A DNA stretch of 57,027 bases, taken from positions 1 through 57,027 of the forward strand of contig JAFTYV010000053.1 in NCBI GenBank assembly GCA_017461225.1. The letters run 5' to 3'. The position numbers were made by a program, and so were the translations under genes. A model generated the notes under the pieces. It was given only the letters and a program-made list of their open reading frames with translations, made no database searches and had not been told where the DNA came from. This document shows, piece after piece, positions 8,671 to 16,599 of the stretch (position 1 is its first letter; each line of letters starts with the position of its first letter). This stretch comes from Candidatus Methanomethylophilaceae archaeon. Its GTDB lineage: Archaea > Thermoplasmatota > Thermoplasmata > Methanomassiliicoccales > Methanomethylophilaceae.

Positions 8671-8871
8671 TCACGGTTTGTTGAAGAAATCCTCGTATTC
8701 CTCGGTGGGGGTTCCGTCCGGTTTGAGATACCTCATCCTTACACCAAATTGGCGACCCCTCTCGGCATCCTCCCTGGTGCCCAGGCGCGCATACAATGAG
8801 TCGAACCTGGTCAAGGGCCTCCCGACCTCTTCCTCCGTCCTCTCGTAAATCAGCAAATCACCAGCCTTCAT
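8671..8871 (-). CDS. small protein of unknown function (cassette gene 2)
   Basis: 66 residues, not recognised. It starts MKAGDLLIYERTEEE and is rich in charged residues with no membrane segment or metal motif. The start is supported by GGGAGGT about 10 nt upstream. It lies 52 bp behind the minus-strand gene starting at 9175 and ahead of a good terminator, so the two form a transcription unit. Plausible codon use and a matched ribosome site argue that it is real. No function can be assigned; the cassette sits alone between cysE and cysS. Confidence 0.55.
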   Translation of the reverse strand: MKAGDLLIYERTEEEVGRPLTRFDSLYARLGTREDAERGRQFGVRMRYLKPDGTPTEEYEDFFNKP

Positions 8872-8923
8872 GTCCCGGCATACCTCCCTGTCGTCCCCCC
8901 GTCGCGCCCGGGGACGGTCCGGC

Positions 8924-9175
8924 TTATCCTGCACCGGCACCTCGGATCGAGGGTCGGTCTGACCTTCGGGTCGTACGGCCCGTCGCGTCCCGTATGTACC
9001 TGCGGCAGATCGGGCACAGCCCGTCTTCCGGGATGCACACGGACAGGTGCTCCGCTGCAACCGGCTCCCCCTCACCCACCTCGACCTGGGTGCATCCATG
9101 TGGGCCGGTTGCCGGGATCCATTCGTGGGGAATCACCGGGCCCCGACCGCCTGTCTGGATCGTGTCATCGGTCAT
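8924..9175 (-). CDS. small putative zinc-binding protein (cassette gene 1)
   Basis: 83 residues, not recognised. Mid-C-terminal CIPEDGLCPICRRYIRD contains a CxxC preceded by another Cys and His (EHLSVC), suggesting a small zinc knuckle; the tail is basic and Arg-rich. The start ATG is 26 nt downstream of a TTTTAAG TATA-like element on the minus strand, giving a leaderless transcript. First gene of a two-gene unit. Could be a nucleic-acid-binding regulator (inference only). Confidence 0.5.
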   Translation of the reverse strand: MTDDTIQTGGRGPVIPHEWIPATGPHGCTQVEVGEGEPVAAEHLSVCIPEDGLCPICRRYIRDATGRTTRRSDRPSIRGAGAG

Positions 9176-9200
9176 GGATGGTCATCCGGACCCGCGGGTT

Positions 9201-9207
9201 CTTAAAA
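9201..9207 (-). promoter_or_regulatory. TATA box of the small two-gene cassette
   Basis: TTTTAAG on the minus strand, about 26-32 nt before the ATG at 9175; supports leaderless expression of the cassette. Confidence 0.45.
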
Positions 9208-9306
9208 CGGTACGCTCCGACACCCCCTCCGGAACGGGCACCGGCGGCTATCGGGGCGCCTGTGCAACTACACCCCGGGATCCCGGAGCCGGCCGTGTCG
9301 GCCCCC

Positions 9307-9314
9307 TTTAATAT
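9307..9314 (+). promoter_or_regulatory. TATA box of cysS
   Basis: TTTAATAT about 28-35 nt before ATG 9342. Transcription start is expected near 9335-9342, which favours ATG 9342 over GTG 9321. Confidence 0.55.
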
Positions 9315-9341
9315 GGAGGAGTGGTTACACCTGACGATCCA

Positions 9342-10772
9342 ATGTCTTTGATGATCCACAACACACTCACCAACTCCAAGGAGGAGTTCGTCACCATCGA
9401 ACCCGGCAAGGTCAAGATGTACGTCTGCGGCGTCACCGTCTACGACGACATCCACATGGGACACGCCAGGAGCATGATCGTGTTCGACACCGTGGCGCGC
9501 TACCTCAGGTACCTCGGGTACGAGGTCACCCACGTCACCAACTTCACCGATGTCGACGACAAGATCATCACCCGCGCCGCGAAGGAGGGCGTGGAGCCCC
9601 TGGAGCTCTCCGCACGCTACATCGACAGGTACTTCGAGGACGCCGCCAAGCTGGGGATCAACAGGGCGGACATATACCCCAAGGCCAGCGAGAGCATCGG
9701 CGACATCATCTCCATGGTCCAGAGGATCATCGAGAACGGCTTCGGATACGTGACCGACGACGGCAGCGTCTACTTCGCCGTCGACAAGGTCCAGGACTAC
9801 GGCAGGCTCACCAACCAGAGGCTCGAGGACATGGAGTCCTCCGGACGTGTCCAGCTGGACGGTCAGAAGAGGAACCCCATGGACTTCGCCGTGTGGAAGG
9901 CCGCCAAGCCCGGCGAGTGCACCTGGGACTCCCCCTGGGGACCCGGCAGGCCCGGATGGCACATCGAGTGCTCCGCTATGATCGAGAAGCACCTCGGCGA
10001 GCAGATCGACATCCACGGCGGAGGGAACGACCTGATCTTCCCCCACCACGAGAACGAGATCCTCCAGACCGAGGCGGTCACCGGCAAGCCCCTGTCCAAC
10101 TACTGGATGCACAACGGCATGCTGCAGGTCAAGAGGCACGGCATGAGCAAGGAGGAGAAGATGTCCAAGTCCCTGGGCAACTTCTTCACCGTCAAGGACG
10201 TGGCCGAGAAGTTCGACACCCACACCATCAGGTTCTACTTCCTCAACACCCACTACATGAGCCCCCTCGTCTACGGCGAGGACATGCTCGAGGAGGCCAG
10301 GTCCGCGCTCGGCAGGCTCGTCAACAACTACAGGGAGCTCGTGTCCTACGTCAGGAACGCACCCGAGGGCGACGCCGGTTCCGACGACTGCTGCGACCTC
10401 ATCGAGGGCTACAGGTCCGCGTTCAGGGACGCCATGGACGACGACTTCAACACCAGGCAGGCCATCGAGGTCATGTTCCAGATCGCCAGGGCCACCAACA
10501 GGGCGATGGGCGAGAAGACGCTGACCAGGAGGGCCGCGGAGAGGCACATCTCGCTCATCGACGAGTTCAACGGCATCCTCAACATCATCCCCCAGGACGA
10601 CGGTGCGGACGACGGCACGCTCGACTCCGTCATGGACATCCTCATCGACCTCAGGGCGCAGCTCAGGAAGGACAAGAGGTACGACCTCGCCGACATGATC
10701 CGCGACAGGCTCAAGGAGTCCGGCATCGCACTGGAGGACTCCTCCGACGGTGCCAAGTGGAAGAGGATCTGA
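9342..10772 (+). CDS. cysS: cysteinyl-tRNA synthetase
   Basis: 476-residue class Ia synthetase that charges tRNA-Cys with cysteine. Visible signatures: zinc ligand Cys29 in YVCGVTVYD, the HIGH-type HMGH at 38-41, the CysRS-specific WHIECSAM and HGGGNDLIFPHHENE, and KMSKS at about 273. The length is normal and the C-terminal anticodon-binding region is complete. The downstream palindrome at 10791 separates it from the convergent ncsA. With cysE nearby it forms a loose cysteine cluster, although they are separate transcription units. Confidence 0.97.
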   Translation: MSLMIHNTLTNSKEEFVTIEPGKVKMYVCGVTVYDDIHMGHARSMIVFDTVARYLRYLGYEVTHVTNFTDVDDKIITRAAKEGVEPLELSARYIDRYFEDAAKLGINRADIYPKASESIGDIISMVQRIIENGFGYVTDDGSVYFAVDKVQDYGRLTNQRLEDMESSGRVQLDGQKRNPMDFAVWKAAKPGECTWDSPWGPGRPGWHIECSAMIEKHLGEQIDIHGGGNDLIFPHHENEILQTEAVTGKPLSNYWMHNGMLQVKRHGMSKEEKMSKSLGNFFTVKDVAEKFDTHTIRFYFLNTHYMSPLVYGEDMLEEARSALGRLVNNYRELVSYVRNAPEGDAGSDDCCDLIEGYRSAFRDAMDDDFNTRQAIEVMFQIARATNRAMGEKTLTRRAAERHISLIDEFNGILNIIPQDDGADDGTLDSVMDILIDLRAQLRKDKRYDLADMIRDRLKESGIALEDSSDGAKWKRI

Positions 10773-10790
10773 GAAACGGGTTCAACGGGT

Positions 10791-10806
10791 CCGGGGGATC
10801 CCCCGG
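10791..10806. terminator. palindromic hairpin between convergent cysS and ncsA
   Basis: CCGGGGGATCCCCCGG is a perfect 16-bp palindrome, extendable by GGG/CCC pairs outside. Positioned between the cysS stop and the ncsA stop, it can terminate both directions. Confidence 0.6.
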
Positions 10807-10811
10807 GCCCA

Positions 10812-11732
10812 TCATTCTCCCGATATGCGCCTGCGGGCCTCCTCCACGAGCTCGCAGGACTTGCAGCGCTCGCCGACGGTGGGCTCACCGCATCCGCAGA
10901 GGTGCAGGTTGGACTGGGGGTACTCCCTGTGCAGCATCGGCCTCAGGGTGTCGTACGAGGACATTATGCTGAACCTCGCACCGGGCGACCTGTCCTCCAG
11001 GTCGTCGACTATGTCGCGGTACTGGTTCCTGAGCGCCTCCTTCCAGTAGGGACACTCCCCGTCCCAGAACTCCATCCCCGAGACGATGGCGTACAGCAGC
11101 GCCTCCTTCTCCGGGATCAGCCTGAGCGGCAGGAACCTGGGGATGAGTCCGGGCTGGACCTTGGTGTGGGGACCGAGCCTGGCGAGCCTCTCCACGTCGC
11201 CCCTGACGAAGTTCATCATGACCGACTGGGCCATGTCGTCGAGGTTGTGCCCGGTGGCGAGGTAGCGGGCCCCGATCCTGCGGGCCTCGTCGTTCATCAG
11301 CCTCCTCCTGAACACGCCGCAGTAGGTGCAGGGGCTGCTGTCGGTGCAGTGGGGCGCCACACCGTCCATGGTGACCCCCAGCTCGGAGAACGACCTGAGG
11401 TGGAAGTGGATCCCGTTGGCCTCGCAGTACCTCCTGACTATGTCGACGCTCGGGGGCCTGTAGCCGTCTATCCCCTCGTCCACGGTGATGGCGTGGACCT
11501 CCACGCCGTTGCGGGGGCCGAACACGGATGCGACCATCCTGAGTGCGACCATGCTGTCCTTCCCGCCGGAGACGGCCACGGCGATCCTATCGCCGCGCTG
11601 GACGTCGATCTGCTTGCGGATCTCCCTCTTCACCCTGCGGTCCACGTAGCGCATGAAGTGATCGGCGCACAGGTGGGTGCCGTTGTAGCGGATGAACGTC
11701 ACCGCATCCCTCCCGCAGTGGTCACATCTCAT
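10812..11732 (-). CDS. ncsA: tRNA U34 2-thiolation enzyme of the NcsA/Ctu1 (TIGR00269) family
   Basis: 306 residues. An N-terminal zinc finger (CDHCG, with C22 and H25 nearby), the PP-loop ATPase motif SGGKDS at 55-60, the CTYCGVFRRR catalytic-cysteine segment, GHNLDDMAQ, and a C-terminal zinc ribbon (HLCGCGEPTVGERCKSC). The family adenylates U34 of certain tRNAs and transfers sulfur to make 2-thiouridine. Its start overlaps the end of the cdc6 gene by 11 bp, so it is the last gene of the NIF3-like/cdc6/ncsA operon. Normal length; no anomaly seen. Confidence 0.92.
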   Translation of the reverse strand: MRCDHCGRDAVTFIRYNGTHLCADHFMRYVDRRVKREIRKQIDVQRGDRIAVAVSGGKDSMVALRMVASVFGPRNGVEVHAITVDEGIDGYRPPSVDIVRRYCEANGIHFHLRSFSELGVTMDGVAPHCTDSSPCTYCGVFRRRLMNDEARRIGARYLATGHNLDDMAQSVMMNFVRGDVERLARLGPHTKVQPGLIPRFLPLRLIPEKEALLYAIVSGMEFWDGECPYWKEALRNQYRDIVDDLEDRSPGARFSIMSSYDTLRPMLHREYPQSNLHLCGCGEPTVGERCKSCELVEEARRRISGE

Positions 11733-12909
11733 CGGGGTCCACCTCCCTGGACATCTCGCGGTCCAGGATGGCCTCCATCTTCGCCGCCAGCACCTTCGAG
11801 GGGATGTCGGGCAGCGATATCAGGGTGGTCCTGCCGTTGCCGTCGTTCCTGACGACGGTCCTGAGGAAACCGGCCTTCTCCAGGTCCTGTATGTAGGTCC
11901 AGAACTGGGTGTGCTTGCGTGCGGCAACGCCGTACTCCTCGCACACCACGGCGTAGGTCTTCTCTGCGGCGGACATGTTGATGTTCAGGTTGGTCTTGAT
12001 CGCACGGGCGACCGCCAGGAGCGACACCTTCCTGTTGACGTCCAGGCTGACCAGCTTGGACTCGGACACGGTGCTGTATATCATGGCCTTCGCGGCGCGC
12101 ACGTGCTCGACGTCCACCTCCCCGCGGTCGTCGCCCTCGGCGATGTTCGCCGCACGGTCCAGGAGCTCTATGGCCATCCTGGCGTCACCGTAGTCCGCGG
12201 AGTTGTCCGCTATGAGCGCCAGCGCGTCGTCGGTGATCCTCCCGGGGTACAGTGCCTCCTGCGCCCTGGCGGTGACGATCCTGAGCAGCTCCTCGCGGGT
12301 GTACCTGTCGAACCTGACCACGTTGGACCTGCGGAAGGACGACACGGACGCCTCGTCCATGTAGTCGTAGACGGGCTCCTGGGAGATCAGGATCAGGGAG
12401 ACGCGGGCGGAGTGCTCCGCACCGTCGGAGAACCTGGTGAGCTGGTAGACGATGTCGACGGTGCCCTTGCGTATGAGGACGTCCACCTCGTCCAGCACGA
12501 TGACCATGCTGCGGTTGTTGTCCATCAGGTGGTTCCTGAGGACGCGGGCCATCTCCTCCACCGAGAACCCCCTGTCCGGGTACCCGGGATCGAAGAAGCG
12601 TATCATCTGGAGGATGACCGCTGCCTCGGAGTTCCTGTTCCTGCAGTTGATGAAAAGCACCTCTATGGGGCGGCCCCTGTTCCTGCAGTAGTCGGACATG
12701 TCCCTGCAGAAGCGCTTCGCCGTCACCGTCTTCCCGGTGCCGACGCTGCCGGTGAGGAACGCCGTGCACGAGCGCCCGTGCTGTGCGAGGGGACGGAACA
12801 GCACCTCGAGGGAGGACATCTGCCCCTCCCTGTCGGTGAGGTTCTCGGGGACGTAGTCGTAGTCCAGCTTCGATGCGTCCGAGATGATGTTGGATGCGTT
12901 CTCGAACAT
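11722..12909 (-). CDS. cdc6: Orc1/Cdc6-type replication initiator
   Basis: 395 residues with an AAA+ domain: Walker A GSVGTGKT at 54-61, Walker B VIVLDEVDVL near 135, a sensor region ending SADYGDARMAIELLDRA (sensor 2), and a C-terminal winged helix from about 310. In archaea such proteins bind origin recognition boxes and load MCM. It is cotranscribed with the NIF3-like gene (1-bp gap) and ncsA. Origins often lie beside cdc6 genes, but the flanks here are coding and I saw no repeated origin box, so this may be a second copy away from the origin. Confidence 0.92.
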   Translation of the reverse strand: MFENASNIISDASKLDYDYVPENLTDREGQMSSLEVLFRPLAQHGRSCTAFLTGSVGTGKTVTAKRFCRDMSDYCRNRGRPIEVLFINCRNRNSEAAVILQMIRFFDPGYPDRGFSVEEMARVLRNHLMDNNRSMVIVLDEVDVLIRKGTVDIVYQLTRFSDGAEHSARVSLILISQEPVYDYMDEASVSSFRRSNVVRFDRYTREELLRIVTARAQEALYPGRITDDALALIADNSADYGDARMAIELLDRAANIAEGDDRGEVDVEHVRAAKAMIYSTVSESKLVSLDVNRKVSLLAVARAIKTNLNINMSAAEKTYAVVCEEYGVAARKHTQFWTYIQDLEKAGFLRTVVRNDGNGRTTLISLPDIPSKVLAAKMEAILDREMSREVDPDEM

Positions 12910-12910
12910 G

Positions 12911-13873
12911 TCAGTTCCTGCTGTGGCGGGTGAGTCCGGAGCAGGGGATCACATCTATCCCCTCCCTCTCCCAGACGTCGCATATCAGGTTGATGCCCAG
13001 GGAGTCCGAGGACATGTGGCCGGAGATGACGATGTTGACGTTGTGCTTCCTGGCCTCCTCGATGTGGCTCTCGGGGAAGTGCATGCCGACGACGGTGCCC
13101 ACACCGGCCTGTGCGAACTTCTCGTAGATCTCCTTGGGTCCGGAGGTGCCGCCGGTCATCTTGCACACGATCCTCCCGCAGCGGGAGGTCTTGGAGCCCA
13201 CCATGATCTTGGGCGGGCTGTTGAACCTGGCGGCGTCCCTGAACTCGGGCTCGGTGTAGAGCGTGTCGATGATGTCCCCCAGTGTCCTGGGCTGTGCGGT
13301 CTCGAACATGCGGGTCATGTAGTCCTGGACCATGTTGTCGGCGGGGGAGTGGATGTTGAACAGCGGGATGCCCAGCAGCCTGGCTGCATCCACGGCCTGG
13401 TTGTAGTTGGACCCCATGACGCCCCTGAGGACGTCGTCCATGCGGCCCTTCATCAGACCCTCGGCGACGTTGATGGGGACGCCCGCGTCGTGGTACATGT
13501 CTGTCTGCATCCACATGACCTCGGGGAAGCAGGTCCTGGCGGTACCTATGGGGTGGTGTGCGACCACCGCGGATATGTTCCTGCCCCTCTCCCTGAGTCT
13601 GTCGGCGAGGAGCACCTCGCCGGTGCCGATGTCCACGCCCCACATGAAGCACTCCGCCTCGGCCTCGAGGTCCTCCTCGGGGCAGAACGAGAAACGGGAG
13701 TCGGCGTAGGGGTTCCAGAGGCGCTCCGGGTCGAACAGGTCCCTCCTGTCCTCGGGGAGCTTGTCGTATGCCTCCCGGGCATCCGAGAGCACACGGTCCA
13801 CCTCGTCCCTGGGACGGGGGTCCTTCGACATACCGGCCTCTATCGCGAGCCTGTAGGCATCCTTGATCTTCAT
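12911..13873 (-). CDS. NIF3-like dinuclear metal-centre protein
   Basis: 320 residues. AVVAHHPIG places the conserved paired histidines at 106-107, and VNIVISGHMSSDSLG near 293 matches the second metal-site region of the NIF3 (GTP cyclohydrolase I type 2-like) family. These proteins hold two divalent metals and their physiological substrate is generally unknown. A leaderless promoter is visible (TTAATAAA on the minus strand at 13897-13904). First gene of the operon with cdc6 and ncsA. Assignment rests on motifs, so moderately sure. Confidence 0.75.
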   Translation of the reverse strand: MKIKDAYRLAIEAGMSKDPRPRDEVDRVLSDAREAYDKLPEDRRDLFDPERLWNPYADSRFSFCPEEDLEAEAECFMWGVDIGTGEVLLADRLRERGRNISAVVAHHPIGTARTCFPEVMWMQTDMYHDAGVPINVAEGLMKGRMDDVLRGVMGSNYNQAVDAARLLGIPLFNIHSPADNMVQDYMTRMFETAQPRTLGDIIDTLYTEPEFRDAARFNSPPKIMVGSKTSRCGRIVCKMTGGTSGPKEIYEKFAQAGVGTVVGMHFPESHIEEARKHNVNIVISGHMSSDSLGINLICDVWEREGIDVIPCSGLTRHSRN

Positions 13874-13896
13874 GCCTTCGGGTAACGGGTTACAGG

Positions 13897-13904
13897 TTTA
13901 TTAA
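13897..13904 (-). promoter_or_regulatory. TATA box of the NIF3-like/cdc6/ncsA operon
   Basis: TTAATAAA on the minus strand, 24-31 nt before ATG 13873, with no Shine-Dalgarno between. It would drive all three genes. Confidence 0.5.
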
Positions 13905-13974
13905 CGCGGTGAGTAGAAGGAGACGTGAAGGTGTTTGTGAACCGTAGCCGTACGGCCAGGTCCGTGTCCTACGC

Positions 13975-14397
13975 TCACCACGGCGGGTTGCCCGTGGTCA
14001 CCAGCGCGGTGTTGTACTCCTTGACGGCGTTGTACGAGTCCAACACGGCGTAGATCCAGATGCAGAACGAAACCAGGGACAGCAGGCCGGCGACGAACAC
14101 GAACGCGCCGACCTCCGTCTGCACCAGTCCGTAGAGGCAGTAGAACGCGACCACGGACAGGAGTATGGAGGCCACGAGGATCGCTATGCCGCGGTTCACC
14201 TTCCCGGCGTACATGTGGCCGAGACCGGGTATCAAGATGGACAGGATCAGCACCATCCCCTCGCTCTTCTTGTTCATCAGTATCCTGGCGTCCGAGCCCG
14301 CCCCGTTGCCGGGGTGGTCTCCGATCCGGTACCCGCACCAGTTGCAGTAGCTCGAATCGGGATGCAACAGTTCCTTGCCACAGTTGGGACAGTACAT
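13975..14397 (-). CDS. zinc-ribbon membrane protein
   Basis: 140 residues. N-terminal zinc ribbon CPNCG...CNWCG (residues 3-24), a flexible Gly-rich linker, then three hydrophobic segments (VLILSILIPGLGHMYAG, GIAILVASILLSVVAFYCL, VFVAGLLSLVSFCIWIYAV). The PGLGHMYAGKVNRG motif resembles TM2-like small membrane domains. The start is fixed by GGAGATGAG just upstream of ATG 14397 and a TTTAAAT element about 45 nt upstream. Divergent from the nitrogenase-like gene with about 100 bp between. Function unknown. Confidence 0.75.
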   Translation of the reverse strand: MYCPNCGKELLHPDSSYCNWCGYRIGDHPGNGAGSDARILMNKKSEGMVLILSILIPGLGHMYAGKVNRGIAILVASILLSVVAFYCLYGLVQTEVGAFVFVAGLLSLVSFCIWIYAVLDSYNAVKEYNTALVTTGNPPW

Positions 14398-14472
14398 CTT
14401 CTCATCTCCTACGGATTGATGGGAGACATGTGTCCGCGATGATTTAAAGATTGTCCGAACCACCCAATGTGA

Positions 14473-14480
14473 ATTATAAT
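14473..14480 (+). promoter_or_regulatory. TATA box of the nitrogenase-like operon
   Basis: ATTATAAT 23-30 nt before ATG 14503; transcript expected to be leaderless. The promoter sits in a markedly AT-rich pocket next to GC-rich genes. Confidence 0.6.
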
Positions 14481-14482
14481 TG

Positions 14483-14499
14483 TTGGATGATACATCCAA
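14483..14499. promoter_or_regulatory. perfect palindromic operator between TATA and start of the nitrogenase-like gene
   Basis: TTGGATGATACATCCAA: 7-bp arms around a 3-nt spacer. It occupies the space between the TATA box and the start codon, a position that would block polymerase, so a repressor site is likely. Half-sites of the same sequence recur around the methanol methyltransferase operons. Confidence 0.6.
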
Positions 14500-14502
14500 C
14501 TA

Positions 14503-16599
14503 ATGTTGCAGATAGCGGTCTACGGAAAGGGCGGGATCGGGAAATCCACGATATCGGCGAACATATCCCACTCACTGTCGAACAGGGGCCTGAAGGTCCT
14601 GCAGATCGGATGCGATCCGAAACACGACTCCACGCGCCTCCTCCTGGGGGGCAGGGTCCAGAACACCGTCCTGAGGTACCTCAGGGAGGTCCCCAAGGAG
14701 GACAGGAAACTGGACGACGTGCTGTCCGTCGGATCCGGTGGTGTACACTGCATAGAGGCGGGCGGACCGGAACCGGGCGTCGGATGCGCCGGGAGGGGCA
14801 TCCTCACGATGTTCGACTTCCTGGACTCCAACGGTATCTCGGACATGGAGCACGACGTGAGGGTCTACGACGTCCTCGGGGACGTGGTGTGCGGCGGGTT
14901 CGCCGTTCCGCTGAGACACGACTACGCCGACGTCGTGTTCATCGTGACGTCCGGGGAGTTCATGTCGCTCTACGCGGCGAACAACATCCTCAAGGGACTC
15001 CAGAACTACGACAACGGGAGCCCCCGCGTGGGCGGGATAATCCTGAACCGCAGGGGCATGGAGGGGGAGGAGGAGTACGTCCGCAACTTCGCGGACGGCG
15101 TGGGACTCCCCATCGTCACCGTGGTCGAGAGGGACCCCCTTTTCATGCAGGCGGAGTCCATGGGGAGGACCGTTTCCGAGGCGTTCCCCGGTTCCGGACC
15201 CGCCATGTCCATCGAGCGCGTAGTGGACCTCGTCGAGGGCATCCGCAACGGCACGGTGGAGCTACACCACCCGCACCCGCTGGACGACGACTCGATGGAC
15301 AGGGTCGCCAAGGGCGTGCCCCTGGACAGGGGATGCGACTGCGGGTACACCAGGGTCCGAAACCCGGTGGAGGACCGCAGGTCCCTGAAGTCCTGCGCCG
15401 GTGCCGGTGCGGTCTCCTACACCGCACGCATCCGCGACGCGCACACCATAGTCCACGGCCCCTCGAGCTGCGCCTACATGATGTGCTGCAACTCGGACAT
15501 CGTCACCGTCCACAGGGACCTCCACGGTGACGGGGACTCAATCTGGGACCACGTCACCTGCACCGACCTCGACGACTCCGCCTCCGTGTTCGGCGGCATC
15601 CCCGCACTGGAGGATGCCATCCGCCACAGGGCGGAGATGGGTGACGGGGTCGTGTTCGTCGTGTCCATGTGCGTCCCGGGGATCATAGGGGACGACATAG
15701 AGGACTGCTGCTCCAGGATGTCCGCCGAGACCGGGATGAGGGTCATCCCCGTCCCTGTCGACGGCATAGCCGCCGGGGGCGTGGTCCACGGCAGGGAGAT
15801 GGCGATTGGGAAGGTCATGGAGCTGGTCGAACCCTGTGACGAGAAGGACATGGGTCTGGTCAACATACTCGGGGACTACCGCGTGGGCAGGGAGTTCCAC
15901 GCCCACATGGACGCCTCCGTCGAGGAGCTGCTGTCCATGGCCGGGTTCGAGATCAACACCGTCTACCCCGGCAAATGCCGTCTCGAGGACGTGCGCAGGA
16001 TGGGTCGCGCCGGCGTCTCGGTCCGTTCCATGGACAACATGGTCTTCAACAGGAACTGCGACCTCATCTGCGAGAGGACGGGGTCCGTCCACATGAGGGA
16101 GGCGCTCCCCCGCGGGATGGGTGCGATGGACCGCTGGTTCGACGAGGTCTCGGAGATAACCGGTCGTGACACCTCCGCCGCCAAGGCCGAGGTGCGCTCC
16201 CGCTACGAGGCGGGGATATCCCGTCTGACACCGCACACGAGGGGCAGGAGGGTGGTGGTCGTCACCAGGCCCTCGGGGAGGTACAGGTGGCTGTTCGAGC
16301 TTCTCGACGACCTCGGTGTCGAGGTCGTCAGGACCAGGGAGACCACGTACAACAGATGGATAATGGGGACCGAGCTGAGCATGTCGAAGGAGGAGTACAT
16401 CTCCGGGATGGTGGAGTCCGACTGCAGGGAGCTCCAACCGGACCTCGTCCTATCCGACAGCCAGTCGGACCTGCACATCGGGTACAGGTGCAGCGCGATA
16501 GGCGAACCGCATCCCGGGCTGGCCGGCATAATGGACTACGCGGAGAGGCTGAGCAGGATGTTCAGGGCGCCCGTCGCCGAGGGATGGAGGTGCGCCTGA
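14503..16599 (+). CDS. NifH-NifD fusion protein of the nitrogenase-like superfamily
   Basis: 698 residues combining two normally separate subunits. Residues 1 to about 265 are a NifH-type ATPase: P-loop GKGGIGKST at 8-16, CDPKHDST at 37-44, and both [4Fe-4S] cysteines, C95 in GCAGRG and C130 in VVCGGF. Residues about 290-698 are NifD-like, with cysteines at the P-cluster positions: C298 (SCAGAGA), C323 (HGPSSCAY) and C390 (MCVPGIIGDD). It overlaps the NifK-like gene by one base, so the products are coupled. No nifE, N, B, K or molybdate genes are nearby, so this is not a diazotrophic system; F430-type (CfbC/D), chlorophyllide-type or methylthio-alkane reductase-type reductases are the relevant comparisons. 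Substrate unknown. Confidence 0.88.
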   Translation: MLQIAVYGKGGIGKSTISANISHSLSNRGLKVLQIGCDPKHDSTRLLLGGRVQNTVLRYLREVPKEDRKLDDVLSVGSGGVHCIEAGGPEPGVGCAGRGILTMFDFLDSNGISDMEHDVRVYDVLGDVVCGGFAVPLRHDYADVVFIVTSGEFMSLYAANNILKGLQNYDNGSPRVGGIILNRRGMEGEEEYVRNFADGVGLPIVTVVERDPLFMQAESMGRTVSEAFPGSGPAMSIERVVDLVEGIRNGTVELHHPHPLDDDSMDRVAKGVPLDRGCDCGYTRVRNPVEDRRSLKSCAGAGAVSYTARIRDAHTIVHGPSSCAYMMCCNSDIVTVHRDLHGDGDSIWDHVTCTDLDDSASVFGGIPALEDAIRHRAEMGDGVVFVVSMCVPGIIGDDIEDCCSRMSAETGMRVIPVPVDGIAAGGVVHGREMAIGKVMELVEPCDEKDMGLVNILGDYRVGREFHAHMDASVEELLSMAGFEINTVYPGKCRLEDVRRMGRAGVSVRSMDNMVFNRNCDLICERTGSVHMREALPRGMGAMDRWFDEVSEITGRDTSAAKAEVRSRYEAGISRLTPHTRGRRVVVVTRPSGRYRWLFELLDDLGVEVVRTRETTYNRWIMGTELSMSKEEYISGMVESDCRELQPDLVLSDSQSDLHIGYRCSAIGEPHPGLAGIMDYAERLSRMFRAPVAEGWRCA

